NCBI RefSeq assembly: GCF_005080685.1
Contig: NZ_CP039371.1
Location: forward strand, 2,046,001 to 2,110,000
Direction: 5' to 3'
DNA: 64,000 nt
From: Pseudomonas putida
Lineage (GTDB): Bacteria; Pseudomonadota; Gammaproteobacteria; Pseudomonadales; Pseudomonadaceae
The position numbers and the translations under genes are program-made. Positions 14,903 to 24,798 of the stretch are shown one piece after another; the first letter of the stretch is position 1; every line of letters starts with the position of its first letter. The notes under the pieces were generated by a model, which did no database searches, was not told the DNA's origin, and saw only the letters and a list, made by a program, of their open reading frames with translations.

Positions 14903-17900
14903 TCAGCCCTCGGTTGGGGTGAAGGCCTGGGGATTGGCCTCGCTCAATGCCGTGGTCAACTCATCGATCAGGGCGGCCTGGGCCTGCTGGCGGCTTTGCA
15001 GCAGCAGCGCCGATGCCTGGGCATAAAGGCCGCTGTCGTGGCTCAGGTCGATCCGTTGCAGCACGCCGTCCTGGCGCCAGGCGATCTGCCCGATGTCCGC
15101 TTCCAGCCTGTCGATGTAGGTTTGGGGCACGGCCGGGCCTGTGTAGGGGCCGGGGGCAGGATCCGCTTCGTTGAGCGTGTCGAAGTACTCCGAGGCTGCC
15201 TCCCACTCCAACTGCAGGGCCTCGAACGACGCCGGGCGCAAGCGCTGCAACCAGCGCTGCCAGAAGGCCTGCTCGCCGGCCCACTCGCGCAGGTGTGACG
15301 CCGAGGCCGCGCTCCTACCTCCTCGGCGATGGCCTGCAAGGTGGCATCGCTCACCCGCGCCAGATATTCGAAACGCATGCCCTCGGGCTGCGCCGGCAAG
15401 CGTAAGCGGCTCTGCAGGCGGATACGTGCATAGAGCGCGATCTCCAGTTCATCGAGAGGCAGGCTCGGATCGACCAGCTGTTCGTCGCTCAGCGTGTCAT
15501 AGCTGACCAATGCCGGCGCGTCCAGGCCTTCGTCTAGGGCGGTGCGACGTGCCCGGCGGGCATTGAACAGTGTGCCGATGCGTTCATCGAGCAATTGCTG
15601 GCGCAGCAGTCCGGTGGCGCTATCCACCGCTACCTGCTCATGGCTGGCGCCGGGCGCGGCGTGGGCCACCGCCTGCCATAGCGAGACTTCGGTCTCGACC
15701 TGCTGGAACAGCAGGCTGGCCTGATCGACGCAGGCTTGAGCGGCATCGTTCAACAGGTCGTTGATCCGCTGCTGCAGTTCGCTGAAGCCCCAGCTGGCGT
15801 CGTCGTGCGAGGCATCGACCAAGGTTTGCATTACATGGCGCATGCGTTCGTTGCTGGCCTCGGGGCTGCGTGAATAGGCCTCGGTGTCGGGTAGGCGTTG
15901 GTAGAGGTCATGCAACGGTCGCCACTGTGGGTCGAACCAGAGCTCGCTCAGGTGGGCGCGTAATGTCGACGGCCAGCCGCTGGACCAGTCGGTGTCGTCG
16001 TGTTCTCCCCTCACCGGCAGGCCGGCCTCCTCGAGGCTGCGCAGCGCGATGTCGCTGAAAGGGTTGTCGTCGAAGGCATAGTTGAGTTCCTGATCGTCTT
16101 CTCGAATCAGCCAGGCGAACGCGGTATCACGCAGGTCCGGGGCATCGCTCAGTTCGTTCATGCTCAGGTCTATGGAGCGCAGTCTCAGCGGGGATTGGTT
16201 CATCAACTGCACCAGGCCGTTCGGCCACTCCTGCAGGCCTGCGTGCTCCAGATCCAGTTGCGCGAGCTGCGTCCACCCGGTCAGATCGGGCGCAAGCTCC
16301 AGGGGGTTATGCCGCAACGAGAGCAACTGCAGACGGTTGAGGCTTGCCAGTGCGGCGCGGCTGTCTTCGGTCAGGGTGATGGCGTTGCGGCCCAGCTCCA
16401 GGTGGGTCAGCGCTGGCAAGCGCTCCAAGGCACGGAAGTGTTCTGCTCCCAGGGCCAGGGCGTTGCTGTCGAGTTGCAGGAATCGCAGCGACTGCAAACT
16501 GGCAAGCTGCTCGAGGGCAGCCACGGGCAGCGTGGTGATACCGTGACTGAGGTTGAGTTGTCGCAGTGCGGGCATGCTCGTCAGGGTCTGGCATAGACTT
16601 GCCTGGCTGAGGTCGAGGTTGTTGTGAGACAGATCGAGGGTTTCGATTTCTCGCAGCTCGCTCAGTACGGTCGGCAGAGCACTCAGGGCGTTAGCTTCCA
16701 GATCCAGGTGACGCACGCCTGGGAACGTGCGAAGAAAACCATCGAGCAAGGTCGGGGAGCGTGCTGAAAGCCCGCTGATATGCAACTGGCGCACCTGCGG
16801 CAGCTGGCTTCGCAGGGTCGGAAGGCTCTGCAACTCGGTGATGTCGAGCCTGAGGGTGACGAAGTCGATGTCACCGATTTCGCCCTCGGTACTTTGCCGG
16901 CGCCAAGCCTGGCGTATTTGCTGGGCCAGGAGGTCGCGTTGGGTACGTTGCTGTCCGATGCCTTGCTCGACCCAGGCCTGCAGATCTTCGTCCAGGTGCC
17001 GGTAGTCGCTGCGCAAGCCTTCGAGCAGGCGCATGAAGGCGCCAGGTCGGCGGCCTGCCACGTGGCGCAGGTGCTGGCGCAGCAAGCGCCGGTCACGTTC
17101 AGGGGCGCTGGGGAACAACTCGTCGAACAACGCGTCCTCGGACTGCCAGCCGCGTCCGCGGCCGCTGAGCCGATAGCCAAGGCCTGGGCTGCCCGGCAGT
17201 CGGTTGGGCAAGCGAACCAGTGGCCGCACGGGGGCCATGCCCAACTGCCGAGCACAGCCTTCGCGATCGCTCACCGCCAATTGGTATATGGACTCGCGCA
17301 GGCCGTCGGTGTCGCCGATATGCAAGCCAAGGGCATTGCGCTCGCTGTCTGGCAGGGCGCGTAACAGGGCGTGGAACAGATTGCTTCGATTGGCCAGTAC
17401 CTGCCCGCGTGCATCGCTTGGTTCATAACCATCGAGGCCGCGATTCACCTGTTTGAGCGCTGCGCCTGGGCGGCCTGTGGCATGAACCAGCCGACCGCCC
17501 TCTCGCAGCTCCAGGCGCACATTTCCGGTCCAGCCCGGCAAACGCTCCAGGTTGGTGAATACCAGCGTGTCGCGGTCGGGGTCTGCGCCGGCCACCTGGC
17601 GCAAGCGTGCCAGGGCACGATTGATGCGGGCTTGGCGCAGGTACAGGCGGGCGCTTTCGGCCATCGGCAGTGGCAGACGTGCCGTGCGTTGCAGTTCGGC
17701 GCGCTGGCCTGGTGTGGCGTGTTCCAGGATTTCGTTGCGCGCACGCGGGCTGAGGCTGGGGAAGTCGCGGGCGAGCACGGTTGTGTCGCCGGCCTCAGCC
17801 TGACCGATATGGGTCGCACCGAAGGCTTCAAGGCTGTCCAGCAGCAGAGCCGGCAGGGGTTTGTGGTCCGTCAGCAGTTCGCGCAGGGCAGCGTCATCGT

Positions 17901-19668
17901 ATCCGCTGCAGGCCAGCGCATCAGCCAGGGTGGCATCGTTCAGGCCGGCGCTCACCGGGCCAAGCCTGCGCATCAGCGTGGTACCGTTCCAGGCCAGCGG
18001 GCGTTCGTGCTCGAGTACCCAACTGCCCGCGCCATTGCCGAACACGCTGGGCTGGTAACGCTGGCCTGGTTGAGGGGCCAGGCGCCAGCGGCCTTTGCCA
18101 GAGGCTTGCAGGGGCAGCGCCTGGCCGTCGAGTTCCAGCCAAGGCCGACCCTGCCAGTGGCGTATGCCCGAAGGGGTTAATGGCAGGTCCGGCGGCCAGG
18201 GCCGGGGGTAGCTGAATGGGGTGAGATCGCCGTGCCATAGACGCTCACTGGCACCCGCACCCACGCGCTGCCATCCATGCAGTGGCCCCGCCACTTCGTA
18301 GGCATGCACGGCGCTGCCCAGTATGGCGAATTGGGCCAGGCCGGCGAACACCGCGAACAGGTGGTTGATGGCGGCATCGGCTTCGTTTTCATTGGCCGCA
18401 TGCACACCTTCGAGAAACTCGTCGACCAACTGCGCGCCACCCACTACCAGCATGACTTCCGCCAGCCCTGGTACGAAGAAACTCGCCACGTTCAGTACAT
18501 TCATCCCCCACTGCAGCCATCCTTGAAGGTGGGCCTGGTAAGCGGCGGCATCGCGTTGCGCGACGGGCACCACGATATCGGCGGCATCCTCCAGATGGCG
18601 CTCGCGCTGGGTCCTGGCGCGCTCGCCAAAGCACTCGCGGTCCCAGGGCGTATGCGCCCAGGGCAGGCGAACGTTCTTGTCCAGGGTGGCTTGCCAAAGG
18701 GCCTTGGGGCCGGGGAACAAACGCTTGAACACACTGATGTGTTGGCCCTTTTCCAGTACCGGTTCACCCGGCATCAGGTAGGGATAGGGATAAGAGGGAT
18801 AGAGCGTCTCGCGCAGTTTCAATGCAAAAGCCGGCTGCAGGGAACGCTTCACATAGCGCAGGAAGAACTGTCGGTCGTGGTCTTGCCATAACATTTCAGT
18901 GATGGCCTGGCCTACTGCCTTGAGGGAGGCATACTGGCGCAGCGGCTGGGTAGGATGCCCTGGCAGATAGAGCAGGCAGGCCTCGGGACTTTGCTGGGGC
19001 TGCCTGCGAATCAGCAGTGGACCGTTCAATGGCATGTCGAACAGGCTCAGGTAACTGCACTCCAGCGGTTGCCGAGTGGCTTCGGGCAGACCTGCAAGTG
19101 CTGCGTCGCCGAGTGCGGCGCCGTGGTCATCGAGCTCTCCCTTGAGGCGCGCAAGGCACAGTTCTGCCGCGAAAGCAGCGCGGTCCTGGGCTTGCAAGGC
19201 CTTGAGAAATACCGGTTGGCCCAGATGGTCGTTCAGGTGGTACTGGTACGCCTCGCCCAGGTCGAGGTTGCGCAACACCTTGACAAAACGCCCGGCGTCC
19301 AACGTCATCGGGCCTGGTGCGTTTCTCGAGAGGAACAGCCTGACCTGCTCGTCGGCATCGAAGTTCTGCATCCCTGCTTCCAGCCAGGACATGTCGTGCT
19401 TGCCTGTCACATGCCATAGCCAACCCTGGTCAGGGTCCGGCAGCTCGTGGTCAGGGAAGCCGTGTGCCAATGCATCCTCCAGACGCGTCCGGCAAAATGC
19501 CGAGGGAGCCTGGATGGGGCTCAACAGCGCTTGTACGCGGCGCATGGCGCGGTGGCTCCCGCGCACGAGGCGCTCTAGTGTTTGCCGTTGGGTAGGCGTC
19601 GCCGCCGCCAGCCAGGCGGGCAGGCGGGGTTGCATGAAGTCGAAGTGCGATGAGGATGCCGTGGGCAC
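14903..19668 (-). pseudogene. LRR/NEL-type E3 ubiquitin ligase effector, C-terminal frameshift
   Basis: Giant protein, ~1,588 residues if the frame is restored, read from GTG 19668 with GGAGAA upstream. The N-terminal half (start to ~900) resembles the dermonecrotic-toxin-like DUF6543 region of Pseudomonas, with a hydrophobic hairpin at about 385-460. Leucine-rich repeats span roughly 940-1190 (HLDLEANALSALP, TLDLSHNNLDLS, HLELGRNAITLT). A NEL domain follows, with AACVDQAS holding the CxD catalytic cysteine (Cys1313). One base is missing near 15,312-15,322: frame 1 goes to nonsense after TLQAIAEEV, ending at 15,043, while the -1 frame continues SAASASHLREWAGEQAFW and ends TPTEG at 14,903. Known NEL enzymes ubiquitinate host proteins after type III delivery. 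Either truly broken or a sequencing indel. Confidence 0.82.
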
Positions 19669-19753
19669 GGGCGGTTCTCCATGAGGAAAACGCCCAGCCT
19701 AGGAACAGGGATACGTAGGCGGTGCTACTGGGTTAGCACCTGCTGTGGAGGGC

Positions 19754-20239
19754 TCAGGACCCTGGTGCCGTGCTTTTGACCGTCGCCAGTTCAGGGTGCG
19801 CGACCAGCTTGTCGATATGCAAGGCGGCATCGTTCATCCAGCGCTCGCTGAGCACGCGGTAATGTTCCATGTCGCGGCAGCGCAGGCGTAGGGCGTAGTC
19901 GAAGTGGCCACTGATCAGCTGGCATTCGAAAACCTCCACGCACTCGCGCATGGTTGCCTCGAAGGCCTTTTGCGCGCTACGCCCGCTGAGGTTGGACACG
20001 GCCACCAGCACCAGCAACGACAACCCCGGTGCTACTTTCTGCGGGTCGATGATCGCCCCGTAGCCGCGGATGACCCCATTGCGTTCGAGCTTGCGCACCC
20101 GCTCCAGGCAAGGGCGCGGGGTCAGGTGGACCAATGTGGAGAGCTTTTCGAAGGTGATGCGACCATCGTGGCGCAGCACCTCGATGATCGCATGATCGAT
20201 GCGGTCCAGCGGGTAGGCGGCGTCAGCCTTGGTGTCCAT
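19754..20239 (-). CDS. Lrp/AsnC family transcriptional regulator
   Basis: 161 residues: N-terminal HTH (LDRIDHAIIEVLRHDGRITF, LSTLVHLTPRPCLERVRKLE, about 10-60), then a RAM effector domain (FECQLISGHFDYALRLRCRD). ATG 20239 with GAGG seven bases upstream is preferred over an upstream in-frame start. The gene follows ornithine cyclodeaminase in the same direction with a ~118-base gap, and Lrp regulators next to this enzyme usually respond to its amino-acid substrate. It probably regulates the cyclodeaminase gene (inference). Confidence 0.87.
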   Translation of the reverse strand: MDTKADAAYPLDRIDHAIIEVLRHDGRITFEKLSTLVHLTPRPCLERVRKLERNGVIRGYGAIIDPQKVAPGLSLLVLVAVSNLSGRSAQKAFEATMRECVEVFECQLISGHFDYALRLRCRDMEHYRVLSERWMNDAALHIDKLVAHPELATVKSTAPGS

Positions 20240-20357
20240 GCTCGGGCCTCGTTGTGGGGGAGGGGCATGGAAACAGGGTAGGCGCTTCTGCGGCGCGCGT
20301 CTGCAAGGCGCAGTAGCGCCTGGGGCGATTTGCCCCAGGCGCCGTGCGATCAACTTC

Positions 20358-21422
20358 CTAGGCCGAGACGCTGCGGGCCTGGGGGATGGAGCGGGTGCTG
20401 GTCACGCGTGGCTGCAGCAGGGTGAACAGGTCCTTGGGGTTGGCCAGGGAGGGCACCAGTTCGATGTCTTCGCCGATATCCAGGGCCTGGGCCACGTCCA
20501 TGACGTAGCGCAGCGCCGAGTAGTCTTCCAGGGCGAAACCCACCGAATCGAACAGCGTGACTTGCTCGGCGTGTTCGCGGCCTTTGGCATGCCCGGCAAG
20601 CACCTGCCAGAACTCGGTGACTGGCGAGTCGTCCGGCATCTGCTGGATCTCGCCTTCCACGCGGCTTTGCGGTTCGTACTCGACGATCACCCGCGCATGC
20701 TCGACGATCTCGCGGTGCAGTTCGGTCTTGCCGGGGCAGTCGCCGCCTACGGCGTTCAGGTGCATGCCCGGCTCGATCATTTCGGGCGTGAGAATGGTCG
20801 CGTAGGCCTTGTCGGCGGTAACCGTGGTGACGATGTCGGCGCCCTTGACGGCTTCGGCGACACTGCCAGCAATGGTCAGCTTCAGGCCTGGGCGGCCGGC
20901 GAGGTTCGCCACCAGCTTGGCAGAGGCTGCAGGATCGATGTCGTACAGGCGGACCTCATCGATCCCCAGCAGCGCATTGAAGGCGATGACCTGGAATTCG
21001 CTCTGCGAGCCGTTGCCGATCAGCGCCATGCTGCGGCTGTCCTCACGCGCCAGATAGCGCGCAGCCAGGGCCGAGGTGGCGGCGGTGCGGATCGCGGTGG
21101 TCAGGGTCATTTCGCTGAGCAGCAGCGGCGTGCCGGTGGCCACGTCGGCCAGGGCGCCGAAGGCCATGACGGTGGGCAGCCCATCGCGGGTATTGATCGG
21201 GTGGCCGTTGACGTACTTGAAGGTATAACGGCTGGCATCGGACACCGGCATGAGTTCGATGACCCCGTTCGGCGAATGATTGGCCAGGCGTGGGCACTTC
21301 TCGAACTGTTCCCAGCGCAGGTAGTCCTGGCGGATATAGTCGGCCATTTCCAGCAGGCAGGTGGCCAGGCCCTTGCGGTTGACCAGGCGGGCGAGATCTT
21401 GGACATCGATGAAGCGGGTCAT
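20358..21422 (-). CDS. ocd: Ornithine cyclodeaminase
   Basis: 354-residue NAD-dependent enzyme of the mu-crystallin/OCD family converting L-ornithine to L-proline with ammonia release. LIGNGSQSEFQVIAFNAL (about 134-151) is the Rossmann dinucleotide loop, and NAVGGDCPGKTEL holds the catalytic aspartate known from the P. putida enzyme. MTLTTAIRTAATSALAARYL provides substrate and cofactor contacts. The length and the extended C-terminus match the structurally studied P. putida OCD. Followed by an Lrp-type regulator gene. Confidence 0.88.
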   Translation of the reverse strand: MTRFIDVQDLARLVNRKGLATCLLEMADYIRQDYLRWEQFEKCPRLANHSPNGVIELMPVSDASRYTFKYVNGHPINTRDGLPTVMAFGALADVATGTPLLLSEMTLTTAIRTAATSALAARYLAREDSRSMALIGNGSQSEFQVIAFNALLGIDEVRLYDIDPAASAKLVANLAGRPGLKLTIAGSVAEAVKGADIVTTVTADKAYATILTPEMIEPGMHLNAVGGDCPGKTELHREIVEHARVIVEYEPQSRVEGEIQQMPDDSPVTEFWQVLAGHAKGREHAEQVTLFDSVGFALEDYSALRYVMDVAQALDIGEDIELVPSLANPKDLFTLLQPRVTSTRSIPQARSVSA

Positions 21423-21589
21423 GGGACTCCTCCTTGCGGCGCCCCACTTGAGGTGGGCTGCCCCATGATTATCGCGGTTGGGGGGTGGTGATCTCGGCTG
21501 AAGATGGGGGCGCGGGCAGCGGGCGCGGCTGTCTATCTCGGTCTGACAGCTGAATCGGCTGTAGCTGGGTGGTGCTGCATAGGCAGGTT

Positions 21590-22380
21590 CTTCACGGATT
21601 GTTGGGGGGGCTGGCTGGTTTGGCTTTGAGACTGGGAACTATCCATTTTGTGTAGCGGCGCTACTGGCCCCTTCCGCCTTTACGGCGGGCAACTTTTTTC
21701 TTGGAAAAAGTTGCGCAAAACCGCTTGCTCCCACATACGGCCCCTACGCTGCGCTTCGGGGTTCCCTCGCTTCGGCGGCTTGCGGGCCCGCGCGGCCTAC
21801 GACTTGCTGCGCAAGTCTACATCTCGCGCCTCCGGCTACGCCGGAGGGTGCTGCGCACCTGGCCCTCCAGCCGCCTACGCTCGGCCTCCTGAGGTCGCGG
21901 GTAGATCAAGATCAACAGCAAGAGCAAGATCAACAGCCAGAGCAACGGCAGGCGAATCGCTGCGCTCTCGCGGTTTACCTATCGCTTTGCGTTGTAGCGG
22001 ATAGCGCGGTGTCTCTTTCGAAGATAACGCCAGTGCAGGCGCCGCCGCTAACTTCGCGACGTCAGGAGGCCGAGCGTAGGCGCCTGTAGGGCCAGGTGCG
22101 CAGCACCCTTCGGCGTAGCCGAAGGCGCGAGATGTAGACTTGCGGAGCAAGTCGTAGGCCGCGCGGGCCCGGAAGGCGCCGTAGCGAGGGGACCCGTAGC
22201 GCAGCGGAGGGCCGGATGCAGGAGCGAGCGGTTTTGCGTCCCTTTTGCCAAGACAAAAGGGACCCGCCGTAAAGGCGGAAGGGGCCAGTAGCGCCGCTAC
22301 ACACAATGGATCAGCTCACGATCTAAATGCCAAGCCAAGCCAAGCCAAGCCAAGCCATCGACAATCCGTGAACAACCAAA
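21590..22380. repeat. Long inverted repeat, two ~300-bp arms around a ~150-bp spacer
   Basis: The stretch from about 21,590 to 21,905 recurs as a reverse complement at about 22,060-22,380. Shared pieces include TGTAGCGGCGCTACTGGCCC, CTTCCGCCTTTACGGCGGG, TTCTTGGAAAAAG and CTACGACTTGCTGCGCAAG. Both arms end in TTCACGGATTGT. The spacer contains an 18-base tandem duplication (21,908-21,943). Open frames inside read the repeat and its mirror, so no gene is supported between 21,423 and 22,424. A third, partial copy lies at 62,620-62,769. Confidence 0.85.
22330..22356. repeat. Pentanucleotide tandem repeat (CCAAG)5
   Basis: Five perfect CCAAG units plus CC, at the outer edge of the right arm of the inverted repeat. 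The mirrored GGCTTGGCTTGG run in the third repeat copy near 62,647 shows that this tract belongs to the repeat family and varies in unit number. Confidence 0.85.
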
Positions 22381-22424
22381 AAAAACGGCACCCGCCAGAG
22401 GTGCCGTTCTTGCACTGCGTAGCG

Positions 22425-23279
22425 TTACTTGTGCAGCTCTTCAGCGGCGTACAGCGTATTTTCCAGCAGGCAAGCGCGGGTCATCGGGCCGACGCCACCC
22501 GGCACCGGGGTAATCCAGCCAGCGCGGGGCAGGGCGGTCTCGTAGACCACGTCGCCGACCAGCTTACCGTCGTCCTGGCGGTTGATGCCGACGTCGATGA
22601 CGATCGCACCTTCCTTGATCCACTCGCCCTTGACCAGGCCTGGCTTGCCCGCCGCGACCACCACCAGATCGGCGCGGCCGACGTGGCCTGGCAGGTCTTG
22701 GGTGAAGCGGTGGCACACGGTCACGGTGCAGCCGGCCAGCAGCAGTTCCATCGCCATCGGCCGGCCAACGATGTTGGAGGCGCCGACGATCACGGCGTTC
22801 ATGCCGTACAGGTCCTGGCCGGTGCTCTGCAGCAGGGTCATGATGCCCTTTGGCGTGCAGGGGCGCAGCAGCGGGATACGCTGGGCCAGGCGACCGATGT
22901 TGTAGGGGTGGAAGCCGTCCACGTCCTTGTCCGGGCGGATGCGCTCGAGCAGCAGCGAGGCGTCCAGGTGCGCCGGCAGTGGCAGTTGCAGGAGAATGCC
23001 ATCCACGGCCGGGTCATCGTTGAGGCGGTCGATGAGCTCGGTCAGGGCCTGCTGCGTGGTGGCGCTGGGCAGGTCGAACGCCTGCGAAATGAAGCCGACC
23101 TCTTCGCAGTCCTTGCGCTTGTGCGAGACATAGACTTGGGAGGCGGGGTCGGTGCCGACCAGGATCACAGCGAGGCCCGGAGTGCGCAGGCCTTGCTGGC
23201 GGCGCTCCTCGACACGTTGTGCGATCTGCTGGCGCAGGTTGGCGGCGATCGCCTTGCCATCGATTAGGTGTGCAGTCAT
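22425..23279 (-). CDS. folD: Bifunctional methylenetetrahydrofolate dehydrogenase/cyclohydrolase
   Basis: 284 residues, standard FolD length. Interconverts 5,10-methylene-, methenyl- and 10-formyl-tetrahydrofolate in the cytosol using [17 protein letters not shown] holds the catalytic lysine region, [14 protein letters not shown] is PROSITE-type signature 1 and [16 protein letters not shown] the C-terminal signature; [18 protein letters not shown] binds the nucleotide. The start MTAHLIDGK is chosen by family length, although upstream in-frame starts exist and the ribosome site is weak. It neighbours the tRNA cluster and tig as in other pseudomonads. Confidence 0.95.
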   Translation of the reverse strand: MTAHLIDGKAIAANLRQQIAQRVEERRQQGLRTPGLAVILVGTDPASQVYVSHKRKDCEEVGFISQAFDLPSATTQQALTELIDRLNDDPAVDGILLQLPLPAHLDASLLLERIRPDKDVDGFHPYNIGRLAQRIPLLRPCTPKGIMTLLQSTGQDLYGMNAVIVGASNIVGRPMAMELLLAGCTVTVCHRFTQDLPGHVGRADLVVVAAGKPGLVKGEWIKEGAIVIDVGINRQDDGKLVGDVVYETALPRAGWITPVPGGVGPMTRACLLENTLYAAEELHK

Positions 23280-23413
23280 AGACGCGTGATTAACCATCGA
23301 GAAAGGAACATTAAAGAGGGCGCATTCTCGCACGACATGCGCCGAGGGCAAAGGCGGGTGGTCGGGCAAATCCTCTAACCCCTTCAATAATTTAAATTTT
23401 TTTGAGAAAGGTG

Positions 23414-23442
23414 TTGACGACTTTTGGCCTCGCCTATAAGAT
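23414..23442 (+). promoter_or_regulatory. Promoter of the tRNA cluster
   Basis: TTGACG at 23414 and TAAGAT at 23437, 17 bases apart, followed by GC-rich TCGCCGC. Such a discriminator is typical of stringently controlled stable-RNA promoters. The first tRNA starts ~100 bases downstream. Confidence 0.5.
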
Positions 23443-23549
23443 TCGCCGCACTTGTCGGGCACTGCCTAGCACTGGTTGGCGAAGTCGGGCAGAATGAGTG
23501 GTTTAGCAGCTATCTGTTAAGCGCTTGTTCCGTTAGGCTGAACGCTTAA

Positions 23550-23626
23550 GCGCCCGTAGCTCAGCTGGATAGAGCATCCGCCTTCTAAGCGGATGGTCGC
23601 AGGTTCGAGTCCTGCCGGGTGCGCCA
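23550..23626 (+). tRNA. tRNA-Arg (TCT)
   Basis: 77 bases with encoded CCA. The acceptor GCGCCCG pairs with CGGGTGC, the D arm is GCTC...GAGC, the anticodon stem TCCGC/GCGGA encloses CTTCTAA (anticodon TCT, reading AGA), and the T arm is GCAGG TTCGAGT CCTGC. First of four clustered tRNAs. Confidence 0.97.
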
Positions 23627-23667
23627 TTAGGCCTCTGGGCAAGCAAGTAAGGCTGTATCGCGATATG

Positions 23668-23743
23668 GTGGGCGTAGCTCAGTTGGTAGAGCGCTGGATT
23701 GTGATTCCAGTTGTCGTGGGTTCGATTCCCATCGTCCACCCCA
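23668..23743 (+). tRNA. tRNA-His (GTG), copy 1
   Basis: 76 bases with encoded CCA. Acceptor GTGGGCG/CGTCCAC, anticodon stem CTGGA/TCCAG around TTGTGAT (GTG at 23701-23703). A G at 23667 can supply the extra G-1 opposite discriminator C typical of tRNA-His. Sequence identical to copy 2 at 23938. Confidence 0.97.
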
Positions 23744-23751
23744 TATTCTAC

Positions 23752-23787
23752 AAAGGCGCCTTGATTGTAATCTGGCGCCTTTGTTTT
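23752..23787 (+). terminator. Hairpin with T-rich tail after tRNA-His copy 1
   Basis: AAAGGCGCC at 23752-23760 pairs with GGCGCCTTT at 23774-23782, then TGTTTT. It resembles an intrinsic terminator inside the tRNA array, with a second like it after the last tRNA; it may be partly read through or act in processing. Confidence 0.55.
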
Positions 23788-23796
23788 AAGCGTTAC

Positions 23797-23881
23797 GCGG
23801 ACGTGGTGAAATTGGTAGACACACTGGATTTAGGTTCCAGCGGCGCAAGCTGTAAGAGTTCGAGTCTCTTCGTCCGCACCA
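23797..23881 (+). tRNA. tRNA-Leu (TAG)
   Basis: 85 bases with a long variable arm (class II) and encoded CCA. Acceptor GCGGACG/CGTCCGC, anticodon stem CTGGA/TCCAG around TTTAGGT (anticodon TAG at 23831-23833, reading CUA), T arm AAGAG TTCGAGT CTCTT. Confidence 0.97.
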
Positions 23882-23913
23882 TGCTTCTGTAAGAAACCAT
23901 GCTTCTGTAAGAA
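23878..23913 (+). repeat. 18-bp direct duplication at the 3' end of tRNA-Leu
   Basis: ACCATGCTTCTGTAAGAA occurs twice back to back (23878-23895 and 23896-23913). The first copy includes the ACCA end of the tRNA, so the 3' terminus is duplicated. Confidence 0.85.
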
Positions 23914-23937
23914 GTCGCATCGCAACACCGCAATATG

Positions 23938-24013
23938 GTGGGCGTAGCTCAGTTGGTAGAGCGCTGGATTGTGATTCCAGTTGTCGTGGGTTCGATTCCC
24001 ATCGTCCACCCCA
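23938..24013 (+). tRNA. tRNA-His (GTG), copy 2
   Basis: Identical to the tRNA at 23668-23743 including the preceding ATATG and the following CATATT flanks, which points to a local duplication or gene conversion within the array. Anticodon GTG, encoded CCA. Confidence 0.97.
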
Positions 24014-24021
24014 TATTTTCG

Positions 24022-24058
24022 AAGGCGCCTTGGTCGTTAGACTGGGCGCCTTTTTGTT
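24022..24058 (+). terminator. Intrinsic terminator of the tRNA cluster
   Basis: AAGGCGCC at 24022-24029 pairs with GGCGCCTT at 24045-24052, followed by TTTTGTTTT. Ends the Arg-His-Leu-His transcript. Confidence 0.8.
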
Positions 24059-24227
24059 TTGGCGCCGGGCGCATGCCGTGATTTCCCCGGTCTCACGGGT
24101 CTCGCACCGGTAACTTGGCCGTCTTTGCTCGATTCCCCTTGCAATCCTCTGGTGGCACCCCAATAAAAGCTGTTAGATTTCAGCCGGTTGAAACACCGGC
24201 CCCGTTGGCTGGCAGAGGAACCAACCG

Positions 24228-24527
24228 ATGATTGCAAAAGAAGCCCGCCAGGCCTTGGCGCTGCAGCGCTTCGCCGAAGCCAACCCGCAATTGCTCGAGG
24301 AGATCCGCGAGCTGGATGCGCGTGAGCAGGCCCAGCAGATCCAGTGGGCCTTCGAGGATGCCGCCGAGGAGCAGGGTCTGCAGTCCTGGGAGTTGGCGCT
24401 GCAGCTGATCGCCGAGAGCCCGGAGCAGTTGCATGCCATGCGTCTGGAGACTCACCGCGAGGTCGCCGAGGCGCTGGGGATGGAATGGGAAGAGTACTGC
24501 CAGCTCAACGAGATCGACCCGCAGTAA
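24228..24527 (+). CDS. Small acidic protein, DUF6388-like
   Basis: 99-residue, strongly acidic, helical cytosolic protein without signal or membrane segment (FAEANPQLLEEIRELDAREQ; EALGMEWEEYCQLNEIDP). AGAGGAA precedes ATG 24228 at good spacing. It appears to belong to the Pseudomonas DUF6388 family, found near tig, with no known function; the family name is from memory. It sits alone between the tRNA terminator and tig, with a 271-base gap before tig that likely contains the tig promoter. Confidence 0.65.
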   Translation: MIAKEARQALALQRFAEANPQLLEEIRELDAREQAQQIQWAFEDAAEEQGLQSWELALQLIAESPEQLHAMRLETHREVAEALGMEWEEYCQLNEIDPQ

Positions 24528-24798
24528 GGGCGACGTGGTCGCTCGCAGCTCGGGGTTTGAAATGTATTTGGTAAGTGTTTGACAAGTTATTACGGCTGCT
24601 TGCCTCAACGACGGTGTGTGGCCCCTGTATATAAAGAAGCCCGTTGCGCTGGTGCGCGGGTCTTGCAAGTTAATCGACCGGCGTGGTTTCCCGTCGTCCA
24701 GGGTGGGGTGACTTCTGGTGCGTGACTCACTAGAATGTTGGCCCTTGATTCTGGAGTCGGGCTATCGCCGGCTAACGTCTGTGCAACGAGGAATATCC

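Noticed and set aside
14903..15250. Separate small gene downstream of the NEL effector
   Set aside because: Its translation continues the NEL C-terminal fold and it has no ribosome site of its own; better read as the frameshifted end of the effector.
21648..22306. Mirrored small proteins rich in Arg, Ala and Pro within the inverted repeat
   Set aside because: The same peptide arises from both arms and from the distant repeat copy; they reflect repeated DNA, not selection on protein.
23797..24013. Prophage or island attachment site at tRNA-Leu
   Set aside because: Only an 18-base tandem duplication is present and there is no integrase or foreign gene within reach.
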